64,000 bases of DNA, from contig MU859085.1 of assembly GCA_033297205.1 (NCBI GenBank), positions 1-64,000 on the forward strand, written 5' to 3'. The notes under the pieces were generated by a model. It was not told the origin of the DNA. It was given only the letters and a program-made list of their open reading frames with translations, and made no database searches. Shown here one piece after another: positions 10,698-23,236 of the stretch. How positions within the stretch are numbered: the first letter of the stretch is position 1; each line of letters opens with the position of its first letter. A program made the position numbers and the translations under genes. Origin of the DNA: Pseudoneurospora amorphoporcata (taxonomy: Eukaryota; Ascomycota; Sordariomycetes; Sordariales; Sordariaceae).

Positions 10698-10982
10698 GCT
10701 TTCCGATCCTTATCCGATACCTACCTACACACCATTATCACTGAGAACTTTGCATTGACCCAGCGTAGCATTGTGACGTCGGCCGACCAGACATCGAGAA
10801 TCGTGCCATTTCGAGACATCCTCAGCGACTCGCCCTGACCGGAAACACCACGAACGCGCCAACGAGCAGTGCCGCATAATTTCGTCCGATTTCCCTCCGA
10901 CCGTGGCCTTCCTATGTGCTGAGCCTAGCGATCTCTCCTCCGAGCCACGATGCTTTTCGCGACATCATAAAACCTGCGAACA
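10002..10982. other. Divergent promoter region between the UsgS-like gene and INP1
   Basis: About 980 bp. It contains a (GTT)n microsatellite at about 10655-10698, probably in the INP1 leader. The valine run it encodes in an open frame at 10539-10838 is a repeat artefact. Confidence 0.6.
10655..10698. repeat. (GTT)n trinucleotide microsatellite
   Basis: About 14 uninterrupted GTT units follow a short GGT run. It lies about 285 bases upstream of the INP1 start. Confidence 0.9.
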
Positions 10983-13129
10983 ATGGAGTTCTCGAATCCC
11001 TTTGCCGATACGGTTCCGCGCCGCAACTTTACGGCGCCTATAGGCTCTCATATCCAAAGACCGTCTACGTCTGCAGGAGAGACAAGTAATGCCTTGGTTG
11101 ATACCCTCTACGATCACCCTTCCGTCAAGATCACATCCTTTACTGCTGGAAGCCGACCCGCAACCCTTGGTCCCATTCCTCCTGATTCTCCTACCGGCGT
11201 CGAACCGGGTTCTTTGCCGTGGTCTTCCCACCTGGAAAGGACCATAGCAGTCGGTATGTCACTAAACGAGAGCATGTGTCGTTACGGCAGTCTAACAATA
11301 CCATATTTACAGGACATTTCAGAATCTATCGTGCCCCTGGCTCAATAACCTTCCTCAACTGCGGTTCCGCCCTCCAACCGATATTTCCAAAAAGCCAGGC
11401 TTGGTGTGTTGACGAGGATTCCAGCAAGTACATTCTACAAATCCGGAGGCCTCAGTACTGGCGCATCGAGCTGCCTGTCGACGACCCGGAGGACATACGA
11501 CGCGCGCAGCTTTTGCGTGAGGTCTTCGACCAAGTCCTACAATTCGAAAAGACCGAATGCCCTTTCCAACGATCCTTTACCGTCGAGCTACCCGAACGCC
11601 CGCAGACACCTGTTATTAAGAGGCCGTGGACTCCCGCTAGGAGATCTAGTGAATCCATCATTCCAATCCCTGTCACCGCGATCACGATACCCGCCCAGAT
11701 AGCCCGTGTACACCGGGGTCCGCCCAAAGATGACACTATCAGAGTGCCCAAGAGAAGGGCAACTGGTGCGAGGAGCCAGTCAGCCATTCCTGCCAGTGAT
11801 GATTTGTTTAGGATACAGGAGGATAACGCCGTTTCGGTCCCCGACATTACACTCACAAGTCAGCCGGAGGAGGAGCCACAGCAGCCAGAGGCTTCCTCGC
11901 GGAGCTTCACAAGGACTCCTCTTATACCAAGCGGCCAGCAAACTAGTCATTCTGTTGCCGCACCTCCACAGCTAACCTTGGTCACTGTACCGCACTCTAC
12001 TGCGCCGTCCATACATCAACTGGACGGCCATGTGCCAGACATAGCCGGATCACTGTCTTCGGTAACCTCCCGCGACTCTTTCCACAGTGTACGATCATGC
12101 AACTCTCATATTCTTCCCCCTTCCCCACCCTTGTCCAAGCCGACATCTCCTTCAGGCTCTTCCTGTGAACCTGGCAAAAATACCGAACCAGCGGAAGACT
12201 TTTCGATCTTTACGTCAGAGAGGGCAGATCGTTCTAACATCCCCCAGACATCGAATACCAGCCCGATAGCAGTTGATCGAAGCGCCACCTCCAGCTCGAC
12301 CTTTGGCGGCACAGCTCCCTGTCCTACCCATGACGATGACTCACCATGTAGTCCTACAACAGCAGGACTAATACTGGTCACTCCTTCGCCCAACGCATCA
12401 CCGACTTCGCGGTCTCGATCTCCCTCCCTCACCCGTCGTCGGTCACTTATCCGCGGCCGCGCAACAACAAGCAGCAGCATATCCCCCAGCAGGAGAGCGC
12501 TCTCACCCTTACCACGCGCTGCAGAACTATTTGCTCCTCGTCAAAGGGCACCTTCTTTCTCCTCCAGCAAGCTCGAAGTAGTGCGCAAGCTACCCATGAC
12601 GGTTATCAACAAGTCTTTCGAAATATTGATGGCGCCCCCAACGCACTTGATGAGCCTCATGCTCACCGTTGCGGCGCGTATCACTGCCGGCCAAAAGAGC
12701 GGTGCAGTCCTGGGATCTGGCGAGAGAGGCGAGAGGATACCTGTGCAGTGGGATCTCTCGGACGAGGCAGAGGACGGTCCAGGAGTCCACCCACAACGGA
12801 AAGCACCACCAACAGTGACAGCGCCGTTCTCATCGGGGACGGGGAGAAGGTGGAGTGTTTCGAATGTGGGTAATGATGACGATCATCTGCCTCCGCACAT
12901 GCGAGGAAGGGAAAGGGGGATGAGCTTGAAGATGGCAGGGAGTTTTCCAGAGTCGGACGACGACGATGATGATCACAACGGCAGCTCTTCGAATTTCGCA
13001 AACGGACCTCATGAGCTCGCAGCTCGACGAATCGGTGCTCCCAAGTCCGCCGACGATGGGTTTAGGCTTGATGAGATAACGGAGGACGAACCCAAATTTG
13101 ACTGGAGTCAGAGCATGGGAGTCGATTAG
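10983..13129 (+). CDS. INP1: Inheritance of peroxisomes protein 1 (Inp1)
   Basis: Inp1 is a peripheral peroxisomal protein that anchors peroxisomes to the cell cortex and so retains a share of them in the mother compartment. Two exons, 10983-11253 and 11313-13129, are joined across a 59-nt intron (GTATGT...TACAG) to give 695 residues. The Inp1 domain lies around residues 60-180; landmarks are RIYRAPGSITFLNCGS, PQYWRIELPVDDPEDIR and LLREVFDQVLQFE. The rest is long, Ser/Pro-rich and probably disordered, with an RSRSPSLTRRRSL basic-serine patch and an acidic SDDDDDD run near the end. A short hydrophobic helix with MAPPTHLMSLMLTVAARI lies about 150 residues before the C-terminus. The gene is convergent with the SDS23 gene. 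The family call rests on the N-terminal domain; the rest is poorly conserved among fungi. Confidence 0.8.
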
Positions 13130-14252
13130 GTGGCGCGCTTCCTTCGCCGTCTGGCGTCGGCAAAAGGCCCCGGACGTCGAGCATAGCTATGCTAAAGAGA
13201 AGTGGTAATGAAGACTCGAAGAAGCAAGACTGCATGCACACTCTTCAAACCTCCAGATTTCCATACTGAAATCATGAAGCAAAAATTAGCAATAACTCAC
13301 CCCTATACCTAGCTAACCACACAAACGTGGAAAAAGGGTTGTAATACCTGTACCAGTACTGTTATTGTTCCTGTCTGTAATTCAGTCCTTGGCTTAGGAG
13401 GAAAGGGCGAAATGTTTGAGTGGGGAGGCATCGAGGGCGTTATCAAGGGAACCTGGGTATGCATAAGATAAATAGATACCCCTGGTTCGATGTTCCCGTA
13501 ATACGTGGAGGTTAAAAATTAAGAGGAGAGGAGTATAATGGGCTGGGGACGACGTCGAGGCAGAGAATAAGGCAGAAAAGTGTTTGGATACCCCGGACGT
13601 ACGTAAATCGGGAGATATTATACGGGCCAGGAGCGATCAATCCGGCGTTGAGCAACATTTAATCTGGGGATTTAATCAACTAAGAGGAAGACAAGGGAGA
13701 TTTCCTGTTGCTCACTTCTATCCCACCCATCCCATCGTACCAGTCCAGTATCTTTAAGAACTTGATGTTGCCGCTAAGTGTTATGCAAAGCCACGAAGTG
13801 TTGATATCACGAGCAAACAACGGACAGACCACTCGGTGATGAATGTGCAATTTAGGAACGCCATGTTTATTCGCCAGCAATGGATTACACCGATATCACG
13901 GCACCGAGCGGTTTCGGAACATGAATATTTGGCAACTTGGGACTTGGGTGTGTGTGTATTCTCCCCTTGTTCATTGTACTAATTGATGGTCATAAGAGAT
14001 TCTGTATGGCGGTTTCGTTTTCAGCTTTGAGTGGCTGAGATCATATCATTTGTCCCAATGTTGTTAACCATCCACGACGAAGTCTTTACCAAATAAACAC
14101 AGTGAGGGTAACGGAATGTTAACATAACTGAACAGCGCTGTATATCCCCTTCTGCTTCACCCCATCGTTTCGTCTTGTGCATATCAATACTTGTCCACTT
14201 TCCCTTCGTTTGTCTAGCTTGGAGAACTTTACTTTTCTGTTTATACCCGACA
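13130..14252. other. Intergenic between convergent genes
   Basis: It contains the 3' regions of INP1 (plus) and SDS23 (minus). No open frame of interest, no RNA gene and no clear repeat was seen. Confidence 0.6.
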
Positions 14253-16018
14253 TCACCTTCGGGAATCAACGCTTCCTCTCCCATTATCTCTCCCAGTGTC
14301 CAGCGTGGGTCGGACCGAAGAGCTCGAGCTCCGTCTTCTCCTGGCGCGTTGCTCACTAGGGTCCAACGGTCTCAGGCCACTCGACTTTGCAAACAGGTTC
14401 AGGATATCCGTCAACGACACCACACCCGTCAACCGCCCTGAGAGTCCAGCACCCGGCAGCGCCGAAGCCGGAACCGAGGAAAATGGTCCTTGCGTTGACG
14501 GCGACTGGGGCGTCGACGTTGTGATGGCACCTAGTGGGGGAACAACAACAGTTGCCGAGCCAGGGGTCGGACTGCCCGTTCTTCCGGGCGAAACAGCCGG
14601 AGGTGATAACGTTGAAAGGGGAGGCAAGCTGGAGGCCTGCAGTAAAGGCGTAGCCGGGGCGCTGGGCGACGGCGAAGCGGAGTCGACGACCCACATACGA
14701 TGAGACTGCGTCGCGACAAGCTTCGCAACCGTGTGAGCTAGGGTAGAATACGGGTTGACGTAGAAGACCGGGAAGGAGTCACGACCGTGCTCGACACCGC
14801 GTTCGGAGAGGATAACACTGATGAAATGCATGCATGAGGCCTTGAGCAGAGGCAGACTGTTGGCGTTGGTTAGGTGGCGCACGTCAACGGTGGAGATATT
14901 TCCCACAACGTTGTGGCCATTGTCCACAACGGCAACGGATGTCAAGCCCTCGGAGCTCATGAGAAAGAGAGCATCCGCAAGAGGAGCGTCAGCACTAGGG
15001 GTTGTTAGCTAGACGGCTTCATGACACCAGATAACTACAACGCGGGGTTGGCTTACTTGATGGCAATGATTTGCTGCGTCCCAATCTGAAGATCACGCAG
15101 CACGATAGTGTAGAGACGATCTATCAAGGGAAAGTTTACGGCCTCATTCCAGAAGAACTCGAGCAGGCGCAATTGACTCAAAATACCCACCACTTCCGAG
15201 TCATTATTGGTAACCAGAAGACGGTGGACGCCACCTCCGAATACCTCAATGGCCTTGTCGAGAGTGGACTCGGCCGGGAGCTTCACCAGGTCCTCCTTGC
15301 GAAAGATGGGTTGAAGGTCGCGCAAGGGGATCTCTGCATGGGACTGGGCTTTGACGGAGATGTCCCTATATAGAGCAACCTGTTCTTCTTCGGGCTTTGC
15401 AAGGCCTACCACGGCCAAAAGGTAGGCGTTGAGATCGCTATGGTCGAAGGTAGAGATGGCTTCCTTGGAGGACGAGTCCTGGCGGACAAGAACAACATTG
15501 TTCGGACTACTTTGAAAGAGGGTCTAGATAGTAAGTAATAATCGAGATCAGCAAGGTCCAATCCAACCATGAGGATTGGCAGAGAAGTACTGTCGCACCT
15601 TGGTAGCCTCCTGGATGCTATTGTCCAGTTCCGCCCATTTGACCTCATCCGGCTGCAACAACTCGCCAATGGCAACATCCCGCCAATCGCGACCGATATA
15701 GCGAGGGTTTTGATGGCGGTTTGGCGGCGGATTATTCATGAGGTCTTGGATTGCTTGTTGTGTGAAGGAGGGGTGTCTCTGTGTGCGCGGCGAGGGGGGC
15801 GGATGGCGTTGGTTCTCAGCGAAGCTCTGGCGATGCGAATGCGAGGACACATTGCTGGCTGTTTTGGACAACGGGATGGCGCCTTGAGAGCCGGTGCGTT
15901 CTGGAGGAGACGGGAGCGAGGCACCAGACAAGGCAGTGTCAGAAACCGGGAAGCCGGGGTTAGTGGTGGCCGTCGTGCCTGGCGAGGGCGATGCTGGGAA
16001 TTCTGATGAGGATTCCAT
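14253..16018 (-). CDS. SDS23: SDS23/PSP1-type CBS-domain protein
   Basis: Sds23 proteins carry four CBS domains. In yeasts they act in stress and nutrient signalling and cell-cycle progression, inhibiting PP2A-type phosphatase and supporting growth at the APC/C step. Three exons, complement of 15599-16018, 15057-15523 and 14253-14994, give 542 residues. The N-terminal 95 residues are Ser/Pro-rich. CBS material starts near residue 107 (WRDVAIGELL) and continues through FDHSDLNAYLL, VHRLLVTNNDSEVVGILSQ and LTSVAVVDNGHNVVGNIS to GVVSLTDILNLFA. The last CBS domain is interrupted by a Ser/Pro/Thr-rich insert of about 80 residues after HRMWVVDSA. The first intron uses a GTGCGA donor, which alone gives the conserved SIQEATKTLFQSS join; the second is GTAAGC...CTAG. 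An in-frame upstream ATG at 16117 is possible; the start at 16018 was chosen because the sequence before it looks like leader. Confidence 0.85.
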
Positions 16019-17817
16019 CGAGACTTGGGTTGTTGTTGCTGGGCTGATCGGTAAACACTGTACACGGCGATGATGCGGATCAGACCGAAGGAAGAAGAGA
16101 GCTGGGAAACGGATCACGGCAGATTGATCTAGGACGGAAGCTACTACTGCTATCTTTGCCAGGTTCTAAGGTGACCGCCGTTGCCGTCGTAGTCGGTTCC
16201 GCTATTCAGAAGGAGGTAAATACCTATGCTCGTAGGTACGTAGCGTTCGAGCTTGTCTGCGATTTCGGGATCGTTGCCCGTCGCCGTCTTTACGCGGTTG
16301 AGTACCGGTAGGTGGCGTCAGGTATACTATTCGAAGTGGATGACAGGAGAGTGTGTGTATGGAGCGACGGTGACAAGAGTCCAGACCAAACCGAGAGGAG
16401 CAAGTTAAAACCAAACCGACGAAGCGAAGCATTGACCAGTCGAGAGCAGGCGGCAAGAGCTACAGGAACCTATGGCAACATCCGCCTGATTCTTCGAGTC
16501 CCAGAAACGGGAGAGGCAATGACGATGGTCCAGTCGCGGCACGTATCTCGAGCCTACCTACCTTAACGTGATGGTGCGGGGCTGCCCCTGTCTAGCCTAT
16601 GCGCGGGAAGCACTACGTAGTGTAGCATCCCCTCGTTCTTGAATGGCCCTGCTACTATCACACCGAGGTGTGCAATAGGAGCAACTCGAGTGGAAATGCA
16701 CGGCGATAAAGGTCAGGGCAGGGCTGAGGCTGTCACCTCTGTATGAAGGCAGCCTGCACAATTAGGTAGTACCAAGCGGGCGTCGGGGCTCAGGTTCCCT
16801 TCACCATTTTCTGTCACTCCATCTCTGGACCGTCACCTCTTGCCTCCCTTGCCGTTCATCAAAAATGCCCTGCCCAGTGGAAGCCCGGGCACACACAAGG
16901 CCCGGGCGGGTCGTGGAAGCCACGAAGCTGGGCCGCCCTGGAGCTAGGGCCCAGGTAGCTTGGGAAAGAAGACCTGACAAGCCGGATGGACACGGGCGGG
17001 CAAGACGGGATTGGATGCTACTGCCCCACTCTGTCACTTTAGCGGGCTTTTGATAGCCCCCTGATAGCCATTTACTGCGAATTTTCGGACAAATAGCGCT
17101 GCGCTCTAACAGAATGCTAGCGACTCGGCGGGAACCTGGGCGCTTAACTGCCCCTTGGGTGAGGTGGAATGTCTGCCTGCCCTACGCTATGCCCAGAGGT
17201 AGCTTGTACGCTACAGTGTACCCCTCCATGCGCTCGGTTGGCCAGACCCGATCAAAAAAATTTAGGTATTGTCCATTCTTCATACCTACCGTACGCTCCA
17301 TCCCCCCTCCTGCGCCCACCATTCCCCTCGAACCCTTTCGAGCCAGTCCTGAGCCATCAATCACGAATCCTCGACAGTCCAAATCCACCTTTGACTGGAG
17401 CAAAGTCGAGTTTCGGACGCGTCCTTTATCGCGACTTGGTCCATTCAAGTTTCGGGTCTTATCAACAGCCGTCGTCGACGCCTTGCTCGCCGCCGTCGTC
17501 CATCAAACCATCGACTTGGCATTTGTGTTGCTTCCCCATCCGCACAGTCGCCGTGTCCACCTCAAGTCCGTCCTCCCTGGTCCGCCTTCCTCCCAGTCCT
17601 CAATCCGTATTAGATTTCGGCGAGAGTTCCGCTGTTGTTGGGCCATTATCGTTAACCACATCCCACCTCTTCCAGAGCCCACCGGCCGACGACAACCCTG
17701 GGTCGCACATTGTGTGTAAGGAGTGCAGTGTGATTGCGATTCACTCTTCTGCTCCCCGACCCCACGGCACCAACGAGACACAACTAGGACCTTACTTCGC
17801 AACAAAAATCATTCACC
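16019..17817. other. Divergent intergenic region, SDS23 / importin
   Basis: About 1.8 kb. The right half (from about 17,100) is pyrimidine-rich with overlapping open frames, typical of a long 5' leader. The frames at 17114-17909 are not considered genes. A CCTACCTACC motif lies at 16553-16562. Confidence 0.5.
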
Positions 17818-20800
17818 ATGTCGGTCCTTCCCGCCAATGTCACGGCCGAGCTGAGCCAGCTTCTCCAGGCTCTTCAGTCGGCAGACAACAACATTCGCTC
17901 TCAGGCTGAGGAGCATTTGCAAAACAACTGGACCAGCTCCCGGCCCGGCCTCCTCTTGATGGGCTTGGCCGAGCAGATTGCCGGATCAAGCGACGCTTCA
18001 GTACGACTTCTTAACGTCCTTCCTTTGCTTAGGCTGGTCGCCTCGGCGTGTCTCGCTGTTCATATATACTTACTCTCTCTTCTACCTTGCAGGTCCGTTC
18101 TTTTGCCGCCGTCATTTTCCGCCGGATAACGCTCAAGACCCGCAAGGCCACCCCGACCTCCGAGGCTGCTACCGATATGTTCCTTTCCCTTGATAACCAG
18201 GAGGCTGTCGCTGTCCGCACCAAGATTCTTGAGGCCATCCTTGCCGAGACAGACAGGAATGTTCGCAACAAGATTGGTGATGCAGTCGCCGAGATTGCTA
18301 GGCAATATTACGATAACGACCAAAATTGGCCGGAACTACTCCAGGCCCTCTTCAACCTCAGCCAAGCACCCGATGCTGGGAAGCGCGAGACGGCCTTCCG
18401 TATTTTCCACGCTACTCCTAGCATCATTGAGAAACAACATCAGGATGCTGTAGCCATGGCCTTCGCCAAGGCCTTCACAGACGAGTCGGTTGCCGTCAGG
18501 CTTGCTGCTATGGAGGCTTTTGCGGCGTTCTTCCGCAGCCTAGGAAAGAAGAACCAGGCGAAATACTTCGAACTTCTCCCTCAGCTTTTGAACATCCTTC
18601 CTCCTATCAAGGACTCGCAAGATTCGGACGACCTTAGCCAGGCCCTTATCGCTCTCATCGACTTGGCCGAGAGTTCCCCCAAGATGTTTAAGACCGTTTT
18701 CTCTACCCTTGTTGGATTCAGCATCTCGGTCATCCAGGACAAGGACCTCACAGATCTCTGCCGCCAAAATGCGCTGGAACTTATGGCTACCTTTGCCGAC
18801 TACGCCCCGTCCATGTGCAAGAAGGATGCTTCTTACACCAAGGACATGATCACGCAGTGCCTGAGTCTGATGACGGATCTTGGCGAGGACGACGATGATG
18901 CGGCCGAATGGCTTGGCTGCGACGATCTCGACACGGACGAGAGCGACTCTAACCATGTCGCTGGTGAGCAGTGTCTCGATCGTCTGGCCAACAAGCTCGG
19001 AGGTGCCGTTATTCTTAGCCCCATTTTCGGCTGGTTGCCCAGCATGATGAACTCTCCAGCTTGGAGAGACCGTCACGCTGCTTTGATGGCTCTGTCCGCC
19101 ATTTCGGAAGGCTGCCGCGAGGAGATGATTGGTGAACTGAGGCAGGTCCTTGACCTGGTTGTCCCGGCTCTCAAGGACCCTCATCCTCGCGTCCGTTGGG
19201 CTGGCTGCAATGCCCTTGGTCAGATGAGCACCGACTTTGCTCCTACTATGCAGAAGCAGTATTACGACATTGTTCTCTCGGCCATTGTGCCTGTCCTCGA
19301 TGCCCCCGAGGCACGCGTCAAGTCGCATGCTGCTGCGGCGCTCGTTAACTTCTGTGAGGAGGCTGACAAGAGCGTCCTTGAGCCTTACCTCGACAACCTC
19401 TTGTCGCACTTGTTCCAGCTTCTCCAGAATGAAAAGCGTTACGTTCAAGAGCAGGCGTTGTCCACTATCGCCACCATTGCTGACGCCGCCGAGCAGGCGT
19501 TTGCCAAGTACTATGACACTCTCATGCCCTTGCTCATGGGCGTTTTGCAGCGCGAGAATGAGAAGGAGGTCCGCCTTCTCCGCGCCAAGGCGATGGAGTG
19601 CGCCACCCTGATCGCCCTTGCTGTTGGAAAGGAGCGTCTCGGCGCCGATGCCATGGCGCTGGTGCAGCTTTTGGCCAGCATTCAGCAAAACATCACCGAC
19701 CCCGACGATCCTCAGGCCCAGTACCTCATGCACTGCTGGGGGAGAATGTGCCGTGTGCTGGGCAAGGATTTCCTTCCCTACCTACCTGAGGTTATGCCGC
19801 CACTCCTCGAGCTCGCCAGCGCCAAGGCCGATATCCAGCTTTTGGAAGACGACGAGCAGATTGAGCAGCTGCAAACCGAGGAAGGATGGGAGCTTGTCCC
19901 ACTCCGTGGCAAGACCATCGGTATCCGTACCAGCACCATGGATGACAAGAACATGGCCATCGAGCTGCTCGTGGTGTATGCTCAGGTCCTTGAGGGTGAT
20001 TTTGCGCCTTATGTCACGGACATCATGGAGAAGATTGCTCTTCCTGGCCTGGCCTTCTTTTTCCACGATCCTGTCAGGTACATGTCGGCGAAGCTTGTCC
20101 CGCAGTTGCTCATTTCGTACAAGAAGCAATACGGCCCCGGTTCTAACGAGCTCAAGGGATTGTGGACCAGCACCGTCGTTCAGCTCCTCGAAGTTCTTAG
20201 CGCCGAGCCTGCGATTGATACGCTCGCGGAGATGTATCAATGCTTCTATGAGTCCATCGAGGTTATCGGCACTGCGTGCCTGGATGAGACGCACATGGGC
20301 AAGTTCATCGACGGTGTCCACTCTACGCTCAAGGATTACAAGGATCGGGCAACCGCTCGCGAAGAGGAACAAGGAGGTGAGGATGGTGAGGACGAGTCGG
20401 AAGAGATGCAGATGGCCATTGAGGATGACCAGACTCTGCTTTCGGACATGAACAAGGCGTTCCATGCCGTTTTTAAGTATCACGGTGCAAGCTTCCTGCC
20501 CTCGTGGAGCCGCCTGCTTGGCACCTACGGCAGCTTCCTGAGCTCCACTGACACCACGCAGCGCCAGTGGGGATTGTGCATCATGGATGATGTTCTAGAA
20601 TACTGTGGCGCGGAGAGCATTCACTACGCCCAGTACATCTCGGAGCCTCTGCTCCTCGGCTGCCAGGATGCCTCCCCCGCTATTCGTCAAGCGGCGGCGT
20701 ATGGTATTGGCGTGGCTGCCCACCATGGCGGCCAAGCTTGGGCGCCGTTGGTGGGTCAAGCCGTTGAGGTTCTGTTCAAGGCTACGCAGATCCCAGATGC

Positions 20801-21253
20801 GCGCAATGAGGATAACGTCTATGCTACGGAGAATGCCTGCGCTGCCATTGCCAAGATCCTGCATTTCAACTCGTCACAAGTCGCCAACCCCGACGTGGTT
20901 GCGACACAGTGGTTTGAGACACTACCCGTATTGAACGACGAGGAGGCGGCGCCCTACGCTTACGCCTTCATGACCCAGCTCATTGAAAAGTAAGTCTCTT
21001 GTCAAGATATGGCGGCATCGATAATACTGACCCGAAAAACAGGCAACATCCTGTCGTTATGTCGCAACCCGCCAAGGCTTTTTACTATGTCGCACAGGCC
21101 CTAGAGGTGGACGTTCTGAGCGGACAGACCCTCGCGCGCGTAATTGCCGCTGTCCAGAGACTGCTCGAAGCCACCGGGACTTCGCCCGACCCCGTACTCC
21201 AGCAATTTGGCCCCGAATCTCAGCAGTTGATTCGGGAGCGGTTTAGCAGCTAG
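17818..21253 (+). CDS. KAP121: Importin beta-3 / karyopherin Kap121 (Pse1)
   Basis: This nuclear import receptor binds cargo such as ribosomal proteins and transcription factors, passes the nuclear pore by contacts with FG nucleoporins and releases cargo on Ran-GTP. Three exons, 17818-18000, 18093-20989 and 21043-21253, give 1096 residues, matching the usual length of about 1090. The N-terminal importin-beta segment has LLQALQSADNNIRSQAEEHL and, after the first intron, VRSFAAVIFRRITLK. HEAT repeats follow throughout; PRVRWAGCNALGQMSTDFAP and SHAAAALVNFCEEAD are clear examples. An acidic loop (EEEQGGEDGEDESEE) lies near residue 817. The last intron (GTAAGT...ACAG) splits the C-terminus just before QHPVVMSQPAKAF. 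The start ATG has CACC before it. High confidence. Confidence 0.95.
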
Positions 21254-22992
21254 AAGCTGCTTGGGATAGCCTGAGGGCTTGGAAAGGATATGATATTTCT
21301 GATGGGCGTAGAAGGGAAAGCAAACCTCGAGTTAAGAGGGTGATTGATACTTGGAAATTAGGATATAGATGGCATCGAAGGAGAAGGAAATGATAGCAAT
21401 CGGTAAGGGCATCATATTAAGAGCGCGGAGAAACATTTGAGCATGCACAGGCCGTTGATGGCCTGATCATGTAGGAAAAGAAGACAGGAGGAGTCACACG
21501 AAGTTAAGAGCGGAGATCTGAATTTGATGGAGATACCATGCACAACACATCGTCCCTCTGGCGCGCGTACCGATTTGTTACACCCATTTAGACGTTTGTA
21601 AAATTTCTACGATATGCGACCTCCCTTCGATATACTGGCTTCTGCTGTTGGAGGTGGTAGAGATCAGAAGCTGGACCTTTACTGTTTGGTTATATGTGCT
21701 TTGCGTCTCTTGTTGGGCAAGCCTTATAGGTACTTGGGGGTTGCGGTGCGCGGAGCGTTTTTTACCTCCCTCTCCATCCAACAGAACCCATCCCCCCCGA
21801 GTACTCGAAGGTTCTCGGACACAATGCGTGGAGTTGATAGAAGATCCACATATCAGCGGGTATCTGCAGCATGGCATCTTACATGATACCCTCGACACCC
21901 TCGATCTCAGATGGAGGCTATTCAGGGGTCTTGGGTCCAAGCCAACCCATCCATCCACAAACCTTGGGTCGCGTCCTAGAGTGGATGCTATGCAGATGTG
22001 ACATGGCCCATGATTGTCATGGTTAACCACACCATGTATACATACCCACCTGCCTCTATTACCAGCACGTATCTCTATGTGTGTCTCTGTGTGTCTCTGT
22101 GTGTGTGTGTGTGCGCCACGCTACCGGTAAGGTTATTCCCGTCCGATGTCCAAAAGGTCTTGCCGTAGTGTAATCAAGTCCATTAGTGTCTATCAGGGGA
22201 AGCGATGCTACAAGTCTATTTGGGGAAATTCGAATGTGCGACAATCGACGTCATTTGGTGGAGCAACTTGTTTAGGATTGTTTACCATGTAGTTACCGAT
22301 TGGTTCTCACAAGTGCCTTTTTGTCTGCTCTGAGCCATCATGGACTCGTCCGAGATCATAACGTGCTTTTAAACGACGCAGTTCTAATAAAGCGGAGGAG
22401 GAACGTGACTGTGAGGCAGAGAGTGTCGACGAGAGAAAGGGAACAAACTAGTGTGGAGAAAAAGGACTGGATGAACTGGGCGCAGCGGAAGAAAGAACCC
22501 GGTCATCATATCAGATTTGCTTGGGTTTCACGATGGAGTGGCAAATGGAGTGGGCTGAGGCGGGCAGGACATATCGATGCACATGAAAGAGGGTCAAGTG
22601 GTAAAGACGGTTAAGATAATCGGGAAAAGGTCGAAAAGGTGAGAGGGAGAGGGAGAGGACTCTGAAGGCGAGCCCTGTTGGGCGACGTTTTCAGGGTTTT
22701 CAATGAGCCCGTCCCTCACAAATATGAGAAAAGATCGACGGTGCCCGTAGGTACACGTGTGTAGTATCTCTTTTTTCACTTTCGGTTTTTTTTTTCCTTC
22801 TTTTTCTTTTGTTTCAAAGAGAGTGTGGTAGACGGGCAGATGGGGAAATTGATCGCTGAAATGCGAATCGGGGGAAAATCCCATGTTTGAACGGAATGCT
22901 GTTGGGCATCGTCCATCGTTAGGGACGGGGATCATTGGGCTGATTTTCGGAGAGGCTGAGTAGGCTCGGTACTAGGTACCTACTACCGTATA

Positions 22993-23236
22993 CACTCACT
23001 CAATTTGATTTTACTCGTTTTCAGACTAGGCCTTACATAGTAAAGCGGGCGCCCAGCTGCAAGCTACCTGTAAGCCGCTGTAACCTCTGGGCGCTGAAAA
23101 GTGGACATGTAAACGTGGCCGAACAAGTGGCAGGGGCTGTCAACCTCGCTTAGCTGCACGGCGCCTCGCTTATATACCCAGATCGGGTAGTGCGGGACCG
23201 CCAAACGTGTTTGAGCAAAATCAAATTGAGTGAGTG
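22993..23236. mobile_element. MITE-like element with about 25-bp TIRs and TA duplication
   Basis: The 244-bp element begins CACTCACTCAATTTGATTTT and ends with the inverse of the same 20 bases. The match extends to about 25 bases with one A/G difference. TA flanks both ends (22991-22992 and 23237-23238), the duplication made by Tc1/mariner transposases. It has no coding capacity and its interior is GC-balanced and not RIP-mutated. It lies about 4 kb upstream of the wc-1 start. Confidence 0.78.

Noticed and set aside
10539..10838. Open frame with a long valine run
   Set aside because: Produced by the (GTT)n microsatellite in the INP1 leader.
17114..17909. Two overlapping frames before the importin start
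   Set aside because: Pyrimidine-rich leader sequence; one frame overlaps the true importin start out of frame.
18540..19733. 397-codon minus-strand open frame inside the importin gene
   Set aside because: It lies antisense to conserved HEAT-repeat codons, and its protein has no recognisable domain; a shadow of codon bias.
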